Shown here piece by piece: positions 23,046-33,532 of a stretch of DNA of 64,000 nt. A model generated the notes under the pieces. The model made no database searches, was not told the origin of the DNA, and saw only the letters and a list, made by a program, of their open reading frames with translations. The translations under genes were made by a program, and so were the position numbers. The stretch covers positions 11,165,501-11,229,500 of the forward strand of contig NC_090287.1 in assembly GCF_037392515.1 (NCBI RefSeq), read 5' to 3'. The DNA is from Haliotis asinina (lineage: Eukaryota; Mollusca; Gastropoda; Lepetellida; Haliotidae). How positions within the stretch are numbered: position 1 is the first letter of the stretch; each line of letters opens with the position of its first letter.

Positions 23046-24929
23046 ACGTAACTATGAATTCTAGGTGAGGTGAGCTGACTAAAGGAGATGATAGAGGCGT
23101 CACCTGATCTATAGTGATTGTGTTTAACCTTCTTTATTTGTAAGTAAGGAAATTAATTTGACTTAATAGTTACTAGTTTTCAGTTCCGTAAACAAGGTGT
23201 GTGCATGGTATGACAGGCGTCCTTGCAAGGTAAAGTGAGATCCGTGGCGTTTATGGATGAAATGACGTCATTTTCCAAATTCGTAAAATTTTCAACTGTA
23301 TACCGTGGTAATTGTGGTCAGGTTTCTCTTGAATATTTTCTTGTATCTACAAAACTGACAATACATGCACTAGTTGATTAAATGCTGTTCAGCCTGAGAA
23401 AATATGCGGGTTGCTTCTTTTCCATATGCATAAATACTGTAGTGTACTGCATCTCTGATGTACCTGATGTTGTTTTTAACTTGGTTGTGATAGATGCATC
23501 TGACAGGAAAGGTACCAAACCTCCTTTCATGGCTTTGTATTAATTTACTATGCTAGTCAAGGTTTACTAGGCTTCACACCTTATTAAAAGCTAGCCGAGA
23601 CCAGGCTACCTATCTTGTAGGTTTTTCCTTTGGCAATATCCCATCTTCGCTGTCTGATATTTACAAACGGTTCGACGGTCGATTAATCTGGCCCTCGGAA
23701 AATGCTGAATAGTAGAAAGCAGGTTCACATTTGACTATCATACTGGACAAGACGCTTGCACAAAACGGTTATATATATTATATAAACATGTTCATAAACC
23801 CCGACTGTTGTGTACAATGTATTTCAGGATCTGCTCTGATCTATTCTTGATTAACGCTGGTTACCCCGGGTTGAATATAGTCAATCATAGTTGTCAGGAA
23901 GGTGATAACATCGATTAACTCATGTCGCTCAAATTTGAATAATCGAATTCACGTAGTCCGCCATCAAACCTTGCCGGTTGGGGTCGTTCGTCGTTCTCAA
24001 CCCAGCTTAATTGTTCTGTCAATTGATTATTTCAAGGTCGACCTGTTACGTTACGTCAGTGTAACATAACAATCATCGATCTGTGGAGTAAAGTGTCGGA
24101 TTTCATTTTTTAAAGTTAACAAAAATTAATCAATTTCACGAAGACCTGTCGAAGAGTCTGGGGCAGACAAACCAGTGATTGATGACTGGATGACTGTCCC
24201 ACATCTTTGCTCCACCGCAGAGAAATGTAAAGTCTGACCATTGTAACGCTGTGCAAAGTGTGAAACGCTGTAATCTTCTCTTTTTCAGCTATATGTCAGC
24301 TATTCAAGTCATGTCATATTATCTCATCTCGTTTATACTAAGCAAACCTAACAGTACTTTCATATACGATCGCAGTAGCGCTAATAAGAGTTTTAGGCAA
24401 GTTGATACAAAACCTTATTGAATGTTTGCAATGAAACCGTAACGATAAATTTCACTTTAAACAAATGTAAATCTAGAAATAAGGTTTAATTAAGAAGGCG
24501 ATTCCTAAATTTTACCTTGCCAAATAAACACTTAAATCTCAGAATTTTGCTGAACTTAGCAACAAGGAAAACGTTAACAACGATCATCGATTCCAATCAC
24601 GATTACTGGGTTGAATTACAATCGCAGGATATGGAACAGTGACAAATACACGCGTGGTACGCGATACGACCCTAGACCAACCCTACTTAATCTTGTTCCG
24701 TGTTCTATGCAGTGCAGCTTGACAATCCTTTTCTGTTCAATCAGCATTCGGAAATGGTAACCTTTGAAAGTAAGTTTTGAGCAGACTAGGCCAGGCAGGT
24801 CCGCGTCATGTGGATGCATTTGTGGTTTCATTTTTGTGAGCATGTGTTTGGTATAGGCATACCAAACGGATTCGAAAGTGGGATATCCATTCCTTGCTTC
24901 ACGTAGGGAGTAACCATTTGGTTTTCGGG
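23046..24929. other. No gene recognised; one fold-back arm
   Basis: At about 24440-24560 there is one arm of the fold-back family found at 32922-33274 (shared TTTTACCTTGCCAA and TTAAATCTCAGAATTTTG). Nothing else is supported. Confidence 0.5.
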
Positions 24930-25165
24930 AGAGTGAGTCATTTTACGCAGCACATAGCAATATTCCAGCTATATGGCGACGGTCTGTAAATAATCGAGAC
25001 TAGACAATCCAGTGATCAACAGCATGAACATCGATCAGAGCGATTGGGAAACGATGACATGTACCAACCAAATCGTTGAGCCCGACCACGTTAGTCCTCT
25101 TACAAGCTCAATCGCCTTTTACAACAAGCATCGGTTGCTATTCTACACCGGGCCTTCATGGTTGC
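24930..25165 (-). repeat. SINE-A copy
   Basis: GAGAGTGAGTCATTTTACGC, CAGCTATATGGCGACGGTC and GAACATCGATCAGAGCG. Confidence 0.8.
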
Positions 25166-25364
25166 CGCGAGATCTGTGCAAGGATGTGTAAAACAATATA
25201 ACATTCCCTCTTGTGCAAGACCAGAATTCAGTATGTAAAATTCAGCTCCATGAAAATCAAATTATTGCTTCCGGTGAAAACGCATCTCCTCATCAAATGC
25301 TGTGTAATAAATTATATTTTAGCACCGCAATGTGCACGACAGAGCTGCTTGTTCCTTAGTGTAC

Positions 25365-25715
25365 AAGTGAGGTGACAGTTTTACACCGCTCTCATCCATA
25401 GTCCAGCTATACTGAACAGCAAAAGAAACGCAAATCTGGATTTTGGTCAAGTATTTAAACAAAAGACAAACCTGAACGCTTACCTTCATGAAATTTCATT
25501 TTTTTCGAAACTTGCGTTTCTTTTGCTTTTAAGTATATATGGCGTCGATCAGCAAATCGAGTCTGGACCAGATAATACAGTGATCAACAGTATGGACATA
25601 GATCTTTGCAGGTGGGATACGATGGCATGTGTAAGCCACGTCAGCAAGCCTGATCACCCGATCCCGTTAGTCGCCTCTTGCAAGCATTGATTACTGAAGA
25701 CACCCCAACCCGTGG
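25365..25715 (-). repeat. SINE-A copy split by a TA-flanked MITE
   Basis: SINE pieces at 25365-25411 and 25534-25715 are continuous once the insert at 25412-25533 is removed (CAGCTATA joins TATATGGCG). Confidence 0.75.
25412..25533. mobile_element. 122-bp MITE with Tc1/mariner-type TA target site
   Basis: Inverted ends share AGCAAAAGAAACGCAA and lie between TA dinucleotides (25410-25411 and 25534-25535). There is no coding capacity. Its ends differ from those of the Tc1-like element at 35678. Confidence 0.7.
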
Positions 25716-25751
25716 CGTACAAAGAAAATCCGAGATATGGCAAGAACAGGT

Positions 25752-25757
25752 TTTATT
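25752..25757 (-). terminator. Polyadenylation signal of the repeat-protein gene
   Basis: AATAAA on the minus strand, beginning 18 nt after the stop codon. It implies a very short 3'UTR ending before the SINE-A copy at 25365-25715. Confidence 0.6.
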
Positions 25758-25774
25758 CGTGGGTGGAGCTGGTG

Positions 25775-28700
25775 TTACAGATGCTGCACAGACCAACATA
25801 GTAACGTCATCATCGTTAGGAATGACAGGAACACAAATATGACAACAGCAATGCTTGTGTAAGTGAGCAGATGCGTGAATACCCTGCGGTCTTTACTTCC
25901 CCCTCGGTCATTGTCTAATCGCCTTTTTATTCCAACCAAAATTTCTGACAGTTTTCGCAGTTTAGGTTCATCGGATGTTGATTGTGGCTCCATGGCTTTC
26001 ACAGCCATGTCAGAAAAGGCAATTTTGGTCGAAGCTTGTGGGATGTTTTTAGAGTCCCCGGAAGAGCCACGCCTTGGTGGGTCGGACTGAGACATGCCTT
26101 GTTGACCTGGAGGAACTGCGGCGAGTAACATTTTCTTCATAAGGATGGACAAAGGGCGGGGGTCCTTCATTCTTGGAGGCTCAGACTCTTTTGAAGAGAC
26201 AAGAACAGAACCATTTGACTGTGGATGCATCTCAATGTCAGCGTCGACGTTTTCGTACACAGTAAACAGCTGTGTGCTATGAATGGGGTGATCTGATTCA
26301 TCGGGACTTTCAGCATGAATAGTGTTTTGCCACTCATCTTCCGATGATTCGGTGTCGTCATCATCCCTGTGCTCATCAGTGTTTTCGTCATACATTTCGT
26401 CCTCGGGACTAACGTCGTCCAACTGGTCCTCGGAATTAACGTCATATGTCTGTTCTCTAGCCATGACGTCGTAACTTTGGTCCTTGGGTTTAATGTTGAT
26501 ATACAACGAGGCACCGGCTAAAAGCGTGTTTTCAATGGGCATCGAGTTCCTGTCCTTGGGACGGATATACTGTTGGTCTATGGGATCGGCGTCAAGCCAT
26601 TGATCCTTGGTATTGACGTCATAATGTGGATCCTGGGGTTCGACGTCGACGAACGTATGGCCAGCGACAAGTGTATTATCAAGAGAGGTTGACCTTTCTT
26701 CAGCTGTATCAGGGTCCTGTTCTCTGGCATCGGTGCCAGGGCTTTGGTCCCCGATTTTGATGTCATATTTTGGGTTGTTGGGCTCGACGTTGACATACGT
26801 ATCACTGGCAACAAGTGTGTTATCAAGGAAGGTTGAGATTCGCTCCTGGGGTTCGGCGTCAGGCCTCTGCCTCTGCCTCTGCCTCTGTTTCTGTGGGTGG
26901 CGATCCACGTCAGGCCTTTGCTTCACGATTTTGATGTCATATTTTGGGTCGTTGGGCTCGACGTTGACATACGTATCACCTGCAACAAGTGTGTTATCAA
27001 GGAAGGCCGAGATTCGCTCCTGGGGTTCGGCGTCAGGCCTCAGATGCTGCGGGTGCGGGTGGGCGTCGGGCCTTCGCTCATCCTCCCGCGAGGTGGGGTT
27101 CGCGTCCGGTCTCAGCTCCTGCGGATGGGGGTCGGTGTCATGCCTTACCTCCTGTGGCTGGGGGTCAGTGTTAGGTTTCTGCCCCTGCTCCTGCGAGTTC
27201 GGGTCGGCGGCAGGCCCCATCTCCTGCGGGTTGGGATGGACATCAGATCTCACCTCCTGCATGTTGGGATGAGTGTCAGCGTTAGGTCTCAGCTCCTGCG
27301 ATTGGGGGTCGGCGTTTTGCCTCAGCTCCTGTGGATTGGGTTTGGCATTATGCCTAAGCTTCTGCGATTGGGGGTCGGCGTCTTGCCTCAGCTCCTGTGG
27401 GTTGGGGTTGGATTCATGCCTCAGTTCCTGCGATTGGGGGTCGGCGTCTTGCCTCAGCTCCTGTGGGTTGGGTTTGGCATTATGCCTAAGCTTCTGCGAT
27501 TGGGGGTCGGCGTCTTGCCTCAGCTCCTGTGAGTTGGGGTTGGCATTATGCCTCAGCTCCTGCGACTGGGGGTCGGCGTCTTGCCTCAGCTCCTGTGAGT
27601 TGGGGTTGGCATTATGCCTCAGCTCCTGTGATTGGGGGTCGGCGTCTTGCCTCAGCTCCTGTGAGTTGAGGTTGGCATTGTGCCTAAGTTCCTGCGATTG
27701 GGGGTCGGCGTCTTGCCTCAGTTCCTGTGAGTTGGGTTTGGCATTATGCCCCAGCTCCTGCGACTGGGGGTCGGTGTCTTGCATCAACTTATGTCGATTG
27801 GGGTTGACATTCCTCAGCTCCTGCGATTGAGGGTCGGCGTCTTGCCTCAGCTCCTGCGATTGAGGGTCGGCGTCTTGCCTCAGCTCCTGTGGCTGGGGGT
27901 TGGCATCCTGCCTCAGCTCCTGTGGGTGGGGGTCTGGCCTCTGGTTCTCTATTTTAATGTCATGCCACTGCTTTTGTTTGACGTCGACATTAAGCGGGTC
28001 AGCATCGACGTGTATTTTTCCAAGGGAGGTTTGGCTTCCTTCTTTAGTACTAGCATCATTTTGGTCCCGGTCTTCCATATGAAAAGATCGGTATTTGGGG
28101 TAGATGTCATTCCTTTTGTCCTTTGGATCTTTAAACCTCTGGACCTTGGTTTTGACGTCATGCAAGTGCTGCTTGAGGTCGCCATTGTGCTGTAGCTCCT
28201 TATGTTTAACCTCACTTGCAAGCTTCGGGTCATGATGAACTATGTCATACCTCTGGTTGTGTGGATTCAATTCATTGTTTTGCTTCTTCAAGCTTAAGTC
28301 ATACATTTGGTCCATTAGGTCACCAACGTCTGAAATGTACAGTCAAATCAGTTGACAATGGATGGGCGGAATTAAGTGTTGATGACATGTGGCAATATTA
28401 ATAGACCCTTTCTTTTTTCATATTACACTGACAATCAGTATTCTTTGTGATTTTGCTTGATTATTTTTCAGCTTAAACCAGGCAACATTGGGTTTAAGTT
28501 TGAGTTTAACTGACCTGACTGTCCATGCTTGGCAGGCAGCCCGAACACAGCAACCTGAAAAATTGTCAAGAATGAATGAGTGTTGTTTTACGCCACTATC
28601 TGCAATTTTCGACCGCTGTAAATACTCTCGACCAAGCCAGTGACAAAGCATTAGTAGCTTTGAGATAAATATATACCTGAATAAAGTTAAGCGTCTCTAA

Positions 28701-31700
28701 ACACTTGAGAGAACTAAGTTTAAGTTCGTCTGGTGGCTGTTAATACGTATGTTTATTTGAGAATTTATTACAAGTGTACTTGGATGGTGTCTTTCCCACA
28801 CAATGTGAAAGACGTCAAGAAACAAATACGAACAGGGCACACAAATAGGTTACGCCACGTCGTAGGTGGCCTGACTGGCAAACAAGGATAAGTTGAGCAC
28901 CGCCCCGCAAATTGACCTGTATTAGCATGTACGAGTGTCGCCTAGTTGCCATTGGAGCGAATGGACCCCAGGTTGACCTCATTCAAGTACGATGGGTGAA
29001 GCACGCGAGTGAGCAAGACGTACGCAGCTACATGCAGAATTAATTCCATCGTCATATAGCACGTGCACAAGCCTACATCTGCTCTACCTTTCATAAGGCA
29101 AATGGGCTTGGTCGTTGCTAGACACCGCCTACTTTTCGTAAACTCGTTCTCTGCGCCGGCACAACTTATCCTTGTTTGCCAGTTTTAGTCCCGATAACAA
29201 CGTACACATGGGTCCGGTCTAGTTTAGTCGTTAAGTTCTAACATTAAGTTCTGTCATGAAGTTCTAACATTAAGTTCTGTCATGAAGTTCTAACATTAAG
29301 TTGTGTCATTAAGTTCTACTTTCAGCATGGTGTAGAGTGTTTCAATAGTGCCTGCACGAGTGGATCGTACATAAAGCTAACCGCGCAAGCTTCAATAAAA
29401 CCTTCATTTCATAATTGTGAACTGAACCATGCATAATGTTAAAGTCACCCCAAAACGCCCACAACATGCATTTATAGCCCTGACATATCGATAAAACGCT
29501 AGAGACAAATACAATTTATCATCAAACACTGAAACAAGGAAGCGGAAAATCGCAGATGACATTTCGGTTACATCCTGCAATTGAACGAGTAAAGTGCTGT
29601 ACCTTCTGTATCAATTGTCCAGCAAGATTTGTTGTACCATTACCACACTTCCTCGAAGTGATGTACTTCATATACTGGTATACTCTTCAAACACAAACAT
29701 AAGGGAACCTGAACTCTAAATCTGGATATGAGCTAAGCCTTAACAAACTCCTAAAGGACAGGCATCCCGTGAACGCACGCTTTTTCTTTATATTACCACC
29801 CTAAACAACGCATGGGATACACGTGCACGCTTTGACGCATTTGACTGTTTTCGAGGTCGATAAATCACTGCAGACAATTGATTTTGACAGTTATCTTGCA
29901 TAAGAGCTACTGCTTGTTTCTAGCCGTTTGGGGTGGCCTTTAAGGGTTGAATGGTCGGATAAAGTGCATACATTTGGTTCTAAAATAATAATTATTCGAG
30001 ATTTTCATTCCTGGTTTTCAGCAGCATAACATTCTAAAGTGAATACTCTCGGCGTGTCATTGTTCACGGTTGTGCCAAGAGACAAACGCATATGGTCTCT
30101 GTGCTTCATGCATATCGAAATCGCGTAACCCGTATCTTTCGCTTCGCTTTTTGTAGAGAGATCAGTGCGTAACATTTGCAAAAGAATATAATCACCAGTC
30201 TTAAATAAGAACGGGTACTTGTTTAAAAATATGCTTCTTTAGAAAGTATCGATTGACCTATATAAATCTTGTTATACCCTCAACCCAGAATAAAGTATTT
30301 TCCGTGGGTACATCTTCCCCTTGCTCAATACATCTCGTTACAAATGCATGCAATCTGACGTTATGTCCATATTCTATATCAATGCATGTTCATTGTGTAA
30401 TGATCCAGATGAAAGTATTGCACATGTGCTTTGTAATTGTCCATATGCCGTAAGTGTTTGAACAAAATTCAGTAAATGGCTCTGAATCTCTGGTCTACCT
30501 TAGGCTTTTAACTTTGGTTTGTTATTTTCAAGATTATGAATATTCAGATACTAAGCGTTAGTGTACATTAGTAATTCATTCGAACTGTTTAATGTCATAC
30601 TGTAATCGAAATACGTTGAATCTTCAGAGATGTGTGTAGAGTGTTTCATCTATTGATGAAAATCTCACGTCTTTCTGTCATAAGGATTATGTCGAGATGT
30701 GTAAAGGGTATGAGAAAAGCTAAAATCAGCTATTGGTTGTACACGAGTACCCGACAGGACAGTTTGACAGGACAGGATATTATTTGTAAAATGTTGTTCC
30801 ATGTTGTTTACTTTCCCAGTTTAATTCCCCTAAATAACCGTTATCTCAGCTGGAATCTTTTCCTCAGCAACCACTATCTTCAACACCCCACCTCCGTCTG
30901 TTCTTATGGTGATGGACTCCACTGAGAGCCATGTAGCTACACACTGAATAGTTTGAAAATTATAATTAATATTATCTGCGTTAGCTGTCGTGCCAAGTCT
31001 GATTCCAGAATGGGCACTGGTACACGTATTTGCGAAAAGGCATGGTCTGTTTCAAGCAAGTCGCTGACATTGTTCGTTTTGGCACTAATCTCTCCTCATA
31101 TTCCTTTTTACTGTTCCCACGTTTCTCACTACAGCCGAGACTGTATGCGTACTTAGACCCAACTTAATTTTACAGATATTTCACACTTTAACATTAGCTA
31201 CATAAATGGTAAATATAAATGTGAGGGAAAAAGCGTGTTTTTCTATTTCCGAAAATGTGTTTTAGCAAAGAATCACGGGGACCCCTAACCACAGCATAGT
31301 TTTTGTCCGTATACTACACCACCTTTCTGTTTCTGTAGTGCTCTTGTTGAATAGTTAATGTTCATACAAAAATACCTGGAACTACAAAACTGTAATGTGA
31401 CCGAGTTTACTGACATTTTCAATTTGATATACAAGTTGGTCGGTTTAGTTTTACTCCGCCTTTAGCAACATTCCAGCAGCAAAACCACGAGAGAGGGAGC
31501 ACCAGATATGAGCTTGACACATGGCACCGTTTCATACATAAAATAAGTCGTTTGAAATAATCTCACATACTAACGGACAACTGAACGCTTGTTTACGGAA
31601 TGAGGAAACCACTGGCCTTAGCGACAAGTTCAAATTAACGCTGCTTTGGGCAATAACCTTGAAATACATCAAGTGTGCTTTTTTTTTTAGAATGTTCAAA

Positions 31701-31912
31701 CAAAAACATCACAATATGTCACCTCGGGTTATACAGCGTGTAGCCACTACTTGAGTGTTTTAAAAAGTGCCTTTAAAATTCTAATTGCCAAACACACTGA
31801 ACTTGCTGTACGCTTATTGATCAATTTCAATCTGAGAAAGGTATTTGTAATATAAAATGAAAAGTCTTACAAATCCAAGAATGGCAGCCAGGTAGATACA
31901 CCAGAGAGCCAT
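25775..31912 (-). CDS. Secreted or membrane repeat protein of unknown family, spliced
   Basis: Coding exons: 31871-31912, 28515-28554 and 25775-28329. All junctions have GT/AG ends and agreeing phase (0 then 1), giving about 878 residues. Seen in order: signal peptide MALWCIYLAAILGFVAVFG; a hydrophilic 130-residue region; about 27 tandem 11-residue repeats (161-462, consensus P-x-x-Q-E-L-R-x-x-A-x); four roughly 39-residue repeats (464-659) containing NTLVAG and a Y-D-I/V motif; an acidic stretch; a basic stretch; and a hydrophobic segment (850-872) ending CWSVQHL. The only cysteines are in the signal peptide and the last segment, so the ectodomain is disulphide-free and probably disordered. 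The C terminus could be a membrane anchor with almost no tail or a GPI signal (small residues GGS lie upstream). I do not recognise the family. Extracellular matrix, mucus, shell or egg-coat roles are open. Starting at the internal ATG (28315) would lose the signal peptide, so the spliced start is preferred. Confidence 0.85.
26435..27022 (-). repeat. Four diverged ~117-bp repeats coding ~39-residue modules
   Basis: Modules start near residues 464, 523, 572 and 621 of the spliced protein. Each carries a version of LDNTLVAGDTYVNVEP, then a Y-D-I/V motif and a charged linker. The linkers of the first two contain RPD and HPQ or EPQ pieces resembling the 11-residue repeats. Confidence 0.8.
27026..27931 (-). 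repeat. In-frame 33/66-bp minisatellite coding the 11-residue repeats
   Basis: Seen directly: about 27 units of 33 bp, all in frame. In the central part they alternate as pairs (ELRQDADPQSQ then ELRHNANPNSQ), making a 66-bp higher-order unit. Units at both edges are more diverged and one is a residue short, the usual sign of central homogenisation. The array also leaves long stop-free frames on the opposite strand, which are not genes. Confidence 0.9.
28515..28554 (-). CDS. Repeat-protein gene, second coding exon
   Basis: A 40-nt exon after CAATTTTTCAG and before GTCAGT. It encodes VAVFGLPAKHGQS and the first base of a GAC codon, which the next exon completes with AC. It finishes the signal peptide and gives a plausible cleavage site near FGLPA. 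A SINE-A fragment lies about 20 nt upstream of its acceptor. Confidence 0.8.
28574..28640 (-). repeat. SINE-A tail fragment
   Basis: GAGTGTTGTTTTACGCCACT to CTCGACCAAGCCAGTG, just upstream of a splice acceptor of the repeat-protein gene. Confidence 0.6.
29236..29320. repeat. 26-bp tandem repeat, about 3 copies
   Basis: AAGTTCTAACATTAAG plus TTCTGTCATG, repeated inside the first coding intron of the repeat-protein gene. Confidence 0.9.
30318..30461 (+). pseudogene. Non-LTR retrotransposon scrap (end of reverse transcriptase)
   Basis: A short frame reads YKCMQSDVMSIFYINACSLC, then NDPDESIAHVLCNCPYA and a stop. The pattern M-Q-S-D followed by C-x2-C, E-S-x2-H and C-x-C matches the zinc-knuckle region that follows the reverse transcriptase in many invertebrate LINEs. 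Nothing more of the element is readable, and it lies in the first large intron of the repeat-protein gene on the opposite strand. Confidence 0.5.
31440..31525 (-). repeat. SINE-B fragment
   Basis: GTTTAGTTTTACTCCGCC, TTTAGCAACATTCCAGC and CACCAGATATGAGCTTGACA. Confidence 0.6.
31871..31912 (-). CDS. Repeat-protein gene, signal-peptide exon
   Basis: A 42-nt exon encoding MALWCIYLAAILGF, bounded by TTGTTTCAG one base before the ATG and the donor GTAAGA after it. It ends in phase 0 and joins the exon at 28554. Confidence 0.8.
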
Positions 31913-31913
31913 C

Positions 31914-32102
31914 CTGAAACAATAAACATTAACATTGTCTGTTTATTGCCTGTAAATGCTAGTATTAATAAAGAAACTACACTAGCTATAGAGAGTTTTA
32001 AGACCCTTTTAGAAATAAGAACCAAACAATAAATATAGTTCAATTTATGAATTTGTGTTCAATCACTTGAAAATTCAGACAACACCTGCGACCAACACTC
32101 AC
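31914..32102 (-). other. Candidate 5'UTR intron of the repeat-protein gene
   Basis: CAG followed by GTGAGT at 32103/32102 is a full-consensus donor. The acceptor TTATTGTTTCAG ends at 31914, one base before the ATG. The intron would be 189 nt, and the upstream non-coding exon would run from about 32205 to 32103. Confidence 0.5.
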
Positions 32103-32233
32103 CTGCGACCTGCGACCTGTCAGACCACAGAGCTCTCCTTCACGTCACGTGTTCTTTGCCGCATAAGATTCACGTGCTGCACGTGGTTACGTCATAATAG
32201 AACAACCCTTAAAGGTGCAATAGCGTGGTTCCG

Positions 32234-32240
32234 ATTTATA
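32234..32240 (-). promoter_or_regulatory. Candidate TATA box of the repeat-protein gene
   Basis: TATAAAT on the minus strand, about 130 nt upstream of the proposed 5'UTR donor, which would start transcription near 32205. It touches the 3' tail of a SINE-B copy (32241-32393). Downstream lie a CRE-like ACGTCAT (read on the plus strand) and CACGTG motifs. This is motif evidence only. Confidence 0.4.
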
Positions 32241-32393
32241 GAGTGAGTTAGTTTAGTTTTACACCTCTTTTAGCAATATCACGGCGGATGACGCACGAAA
32301 TGGGCTTCACACTTTGTGCCCATGTGTGGAATCGAACTCAGGTCTTCGGCGTGACGTGTGAACGTTTAAACCACAAGACCACCCCACAGCCCT
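32241..32393 (-). repeat. SINE-B copy next to the candidate promoter
   Basis: GAGTGAGTTAGTTTAGTTTT, TGTGGAATCGAACTCAGG and CTTCGGCGTGACGTGTGAAC. Its 3' tail abuts the TATAAAT motif at 32234-32240. Confidence 0.8.
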
Positions 32394-32921
32394 AATTATA
32401 TAGTGATGTCGCTAAGTAATCCGTCTCTTTTGATCTGGAGCGTCAGAGGTTTAAGTTTTTTGTGGCATCCATGAGCACGAGTATTGTGCTGACAAATCAA
32501 TTATGTTTGCCTAAATTACAAGATCAACCTAATTCAGGATCTTCAAGCAGAATATAAGTAATAATACAGATGAATATCAACATAGCACAGATTTTCGAAC
32601 CTGTTTTGTTTGTGTAACGTGCTAAAATCCACACTTTATAGAATAAGTGTGATAGCAAGTGTAACATATGTTACATTTAAACACTTTCGTATTGACAGTG
32701 TACAAGCACAGCCTTCGACCGTGCGAGGTGGGCCAAGTTAAACTACACACAGTGAAGGCCGCAGTAGTCTGTTGGTCAGATCGTTGAGTTTGTGTGATGG
32801 AGGGTAGGAGCCTCTCTCTAAGAGTGTGATTTCAAGTCCCGGATGCGACTTGTCCCGGATCCTAAACTGCACCTTTCTCGAAAGTTGTAATCCTGATTTA
32901 TAGTCTGTTTGCAGCGAAAAT

Positions 32922-33274
32922 GTATCGATGAATTTCACCTTAAACTTAAAAGGGAATCGGAAAAAGTGAAATTAAGATTGCGAATCGGCATAATTTTACC
33001 TAGCCAATTGAACATTTAAATCTAAGAACTTTACTGTACCTAGAAAAAACGATCATAGCTTGTTTCAATGCTCCAGCTACTGCATTTACCCCCCTCCCCC
33101 GTACCATAATAACAACCAGTAATAACAATATGAATCCATAATTGTTTAATAAATAATTTTATCCTAAGCTGGACAAAATTCTGAGACTTAAATTTTCAAT
33201 TGGCAAGGTAATTTTATGGGGATTCGTAATTTCAATGTCACTATACTATAGTAGTGAGTGAAATTCATCGGTAC
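32922..33274. mobile_element. Fold-back element
   Basis: The ends GTATCGATGAATTTCAC and GTGAAATTCATCGGTAC are complementary. About 120 bp on each side are imperfect inverted repeats sharing TTTTACCTAGCCAATTGAA-like blocks. One arm of a relative lies at 24440-24560. Confidence 0.65.
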
Positions 33275-33278
33275 GTTT

Positions 33279-33532
33279 GAGTGAGACTGAGCTTAGTTTT
33301 ACGCCGCACACAACAATGTTACAGCTATATGGCGGCAGTCTGGACCAGACAATCCAGTAATGAAGCAGCACTAACATCGATCTGAGCATTTGGGAACAGA
33401 TGACATGTGTTAAACAAGTCAGTGTGTCTGACCACCAGATACAGCTAGTCGCCTCTTACGACAAACGTTGTCGCCTTTCATGGCAAGCATGGGTTGCTGA
33501 AGGCCAATTCTTCCCCGGACCATCACGGGGCC
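33279..33532 (-). repeat. SINE-A copy
   Basis: GAGTGAGACTGAGCTTAGTT, CAGCTATATGGCGGCAGTC and GTCGCCTCTTACGACAAACG, ending CCCGGACCATCACGGGGCC. Nearly full length. Confidence 0.85.

Noticed and set aside
26733..28195. Long plus-strand frames rich in Leu, Gly, Ser and Cys opposite the repeat protein
   Set aside because: They are antisense shadows kept open by the 33-bp periodicity; the minus-strand gene has splice, signal-peptide and poly(A) support.
25775..28315. Single-exon gene starting at the internal ATG
   Set aside because: Two upstream exons with perfect phase supply a signal peptide, and a clear acceptor lies 14 nt before that ATG.
13392..33532. SINE clusters as a CRISPR array or regulatory repeat block
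   Set aside because: Spacing is irregular, copies are 150-280 bp with tRNA-like heads, and the genome is eukaryotic.
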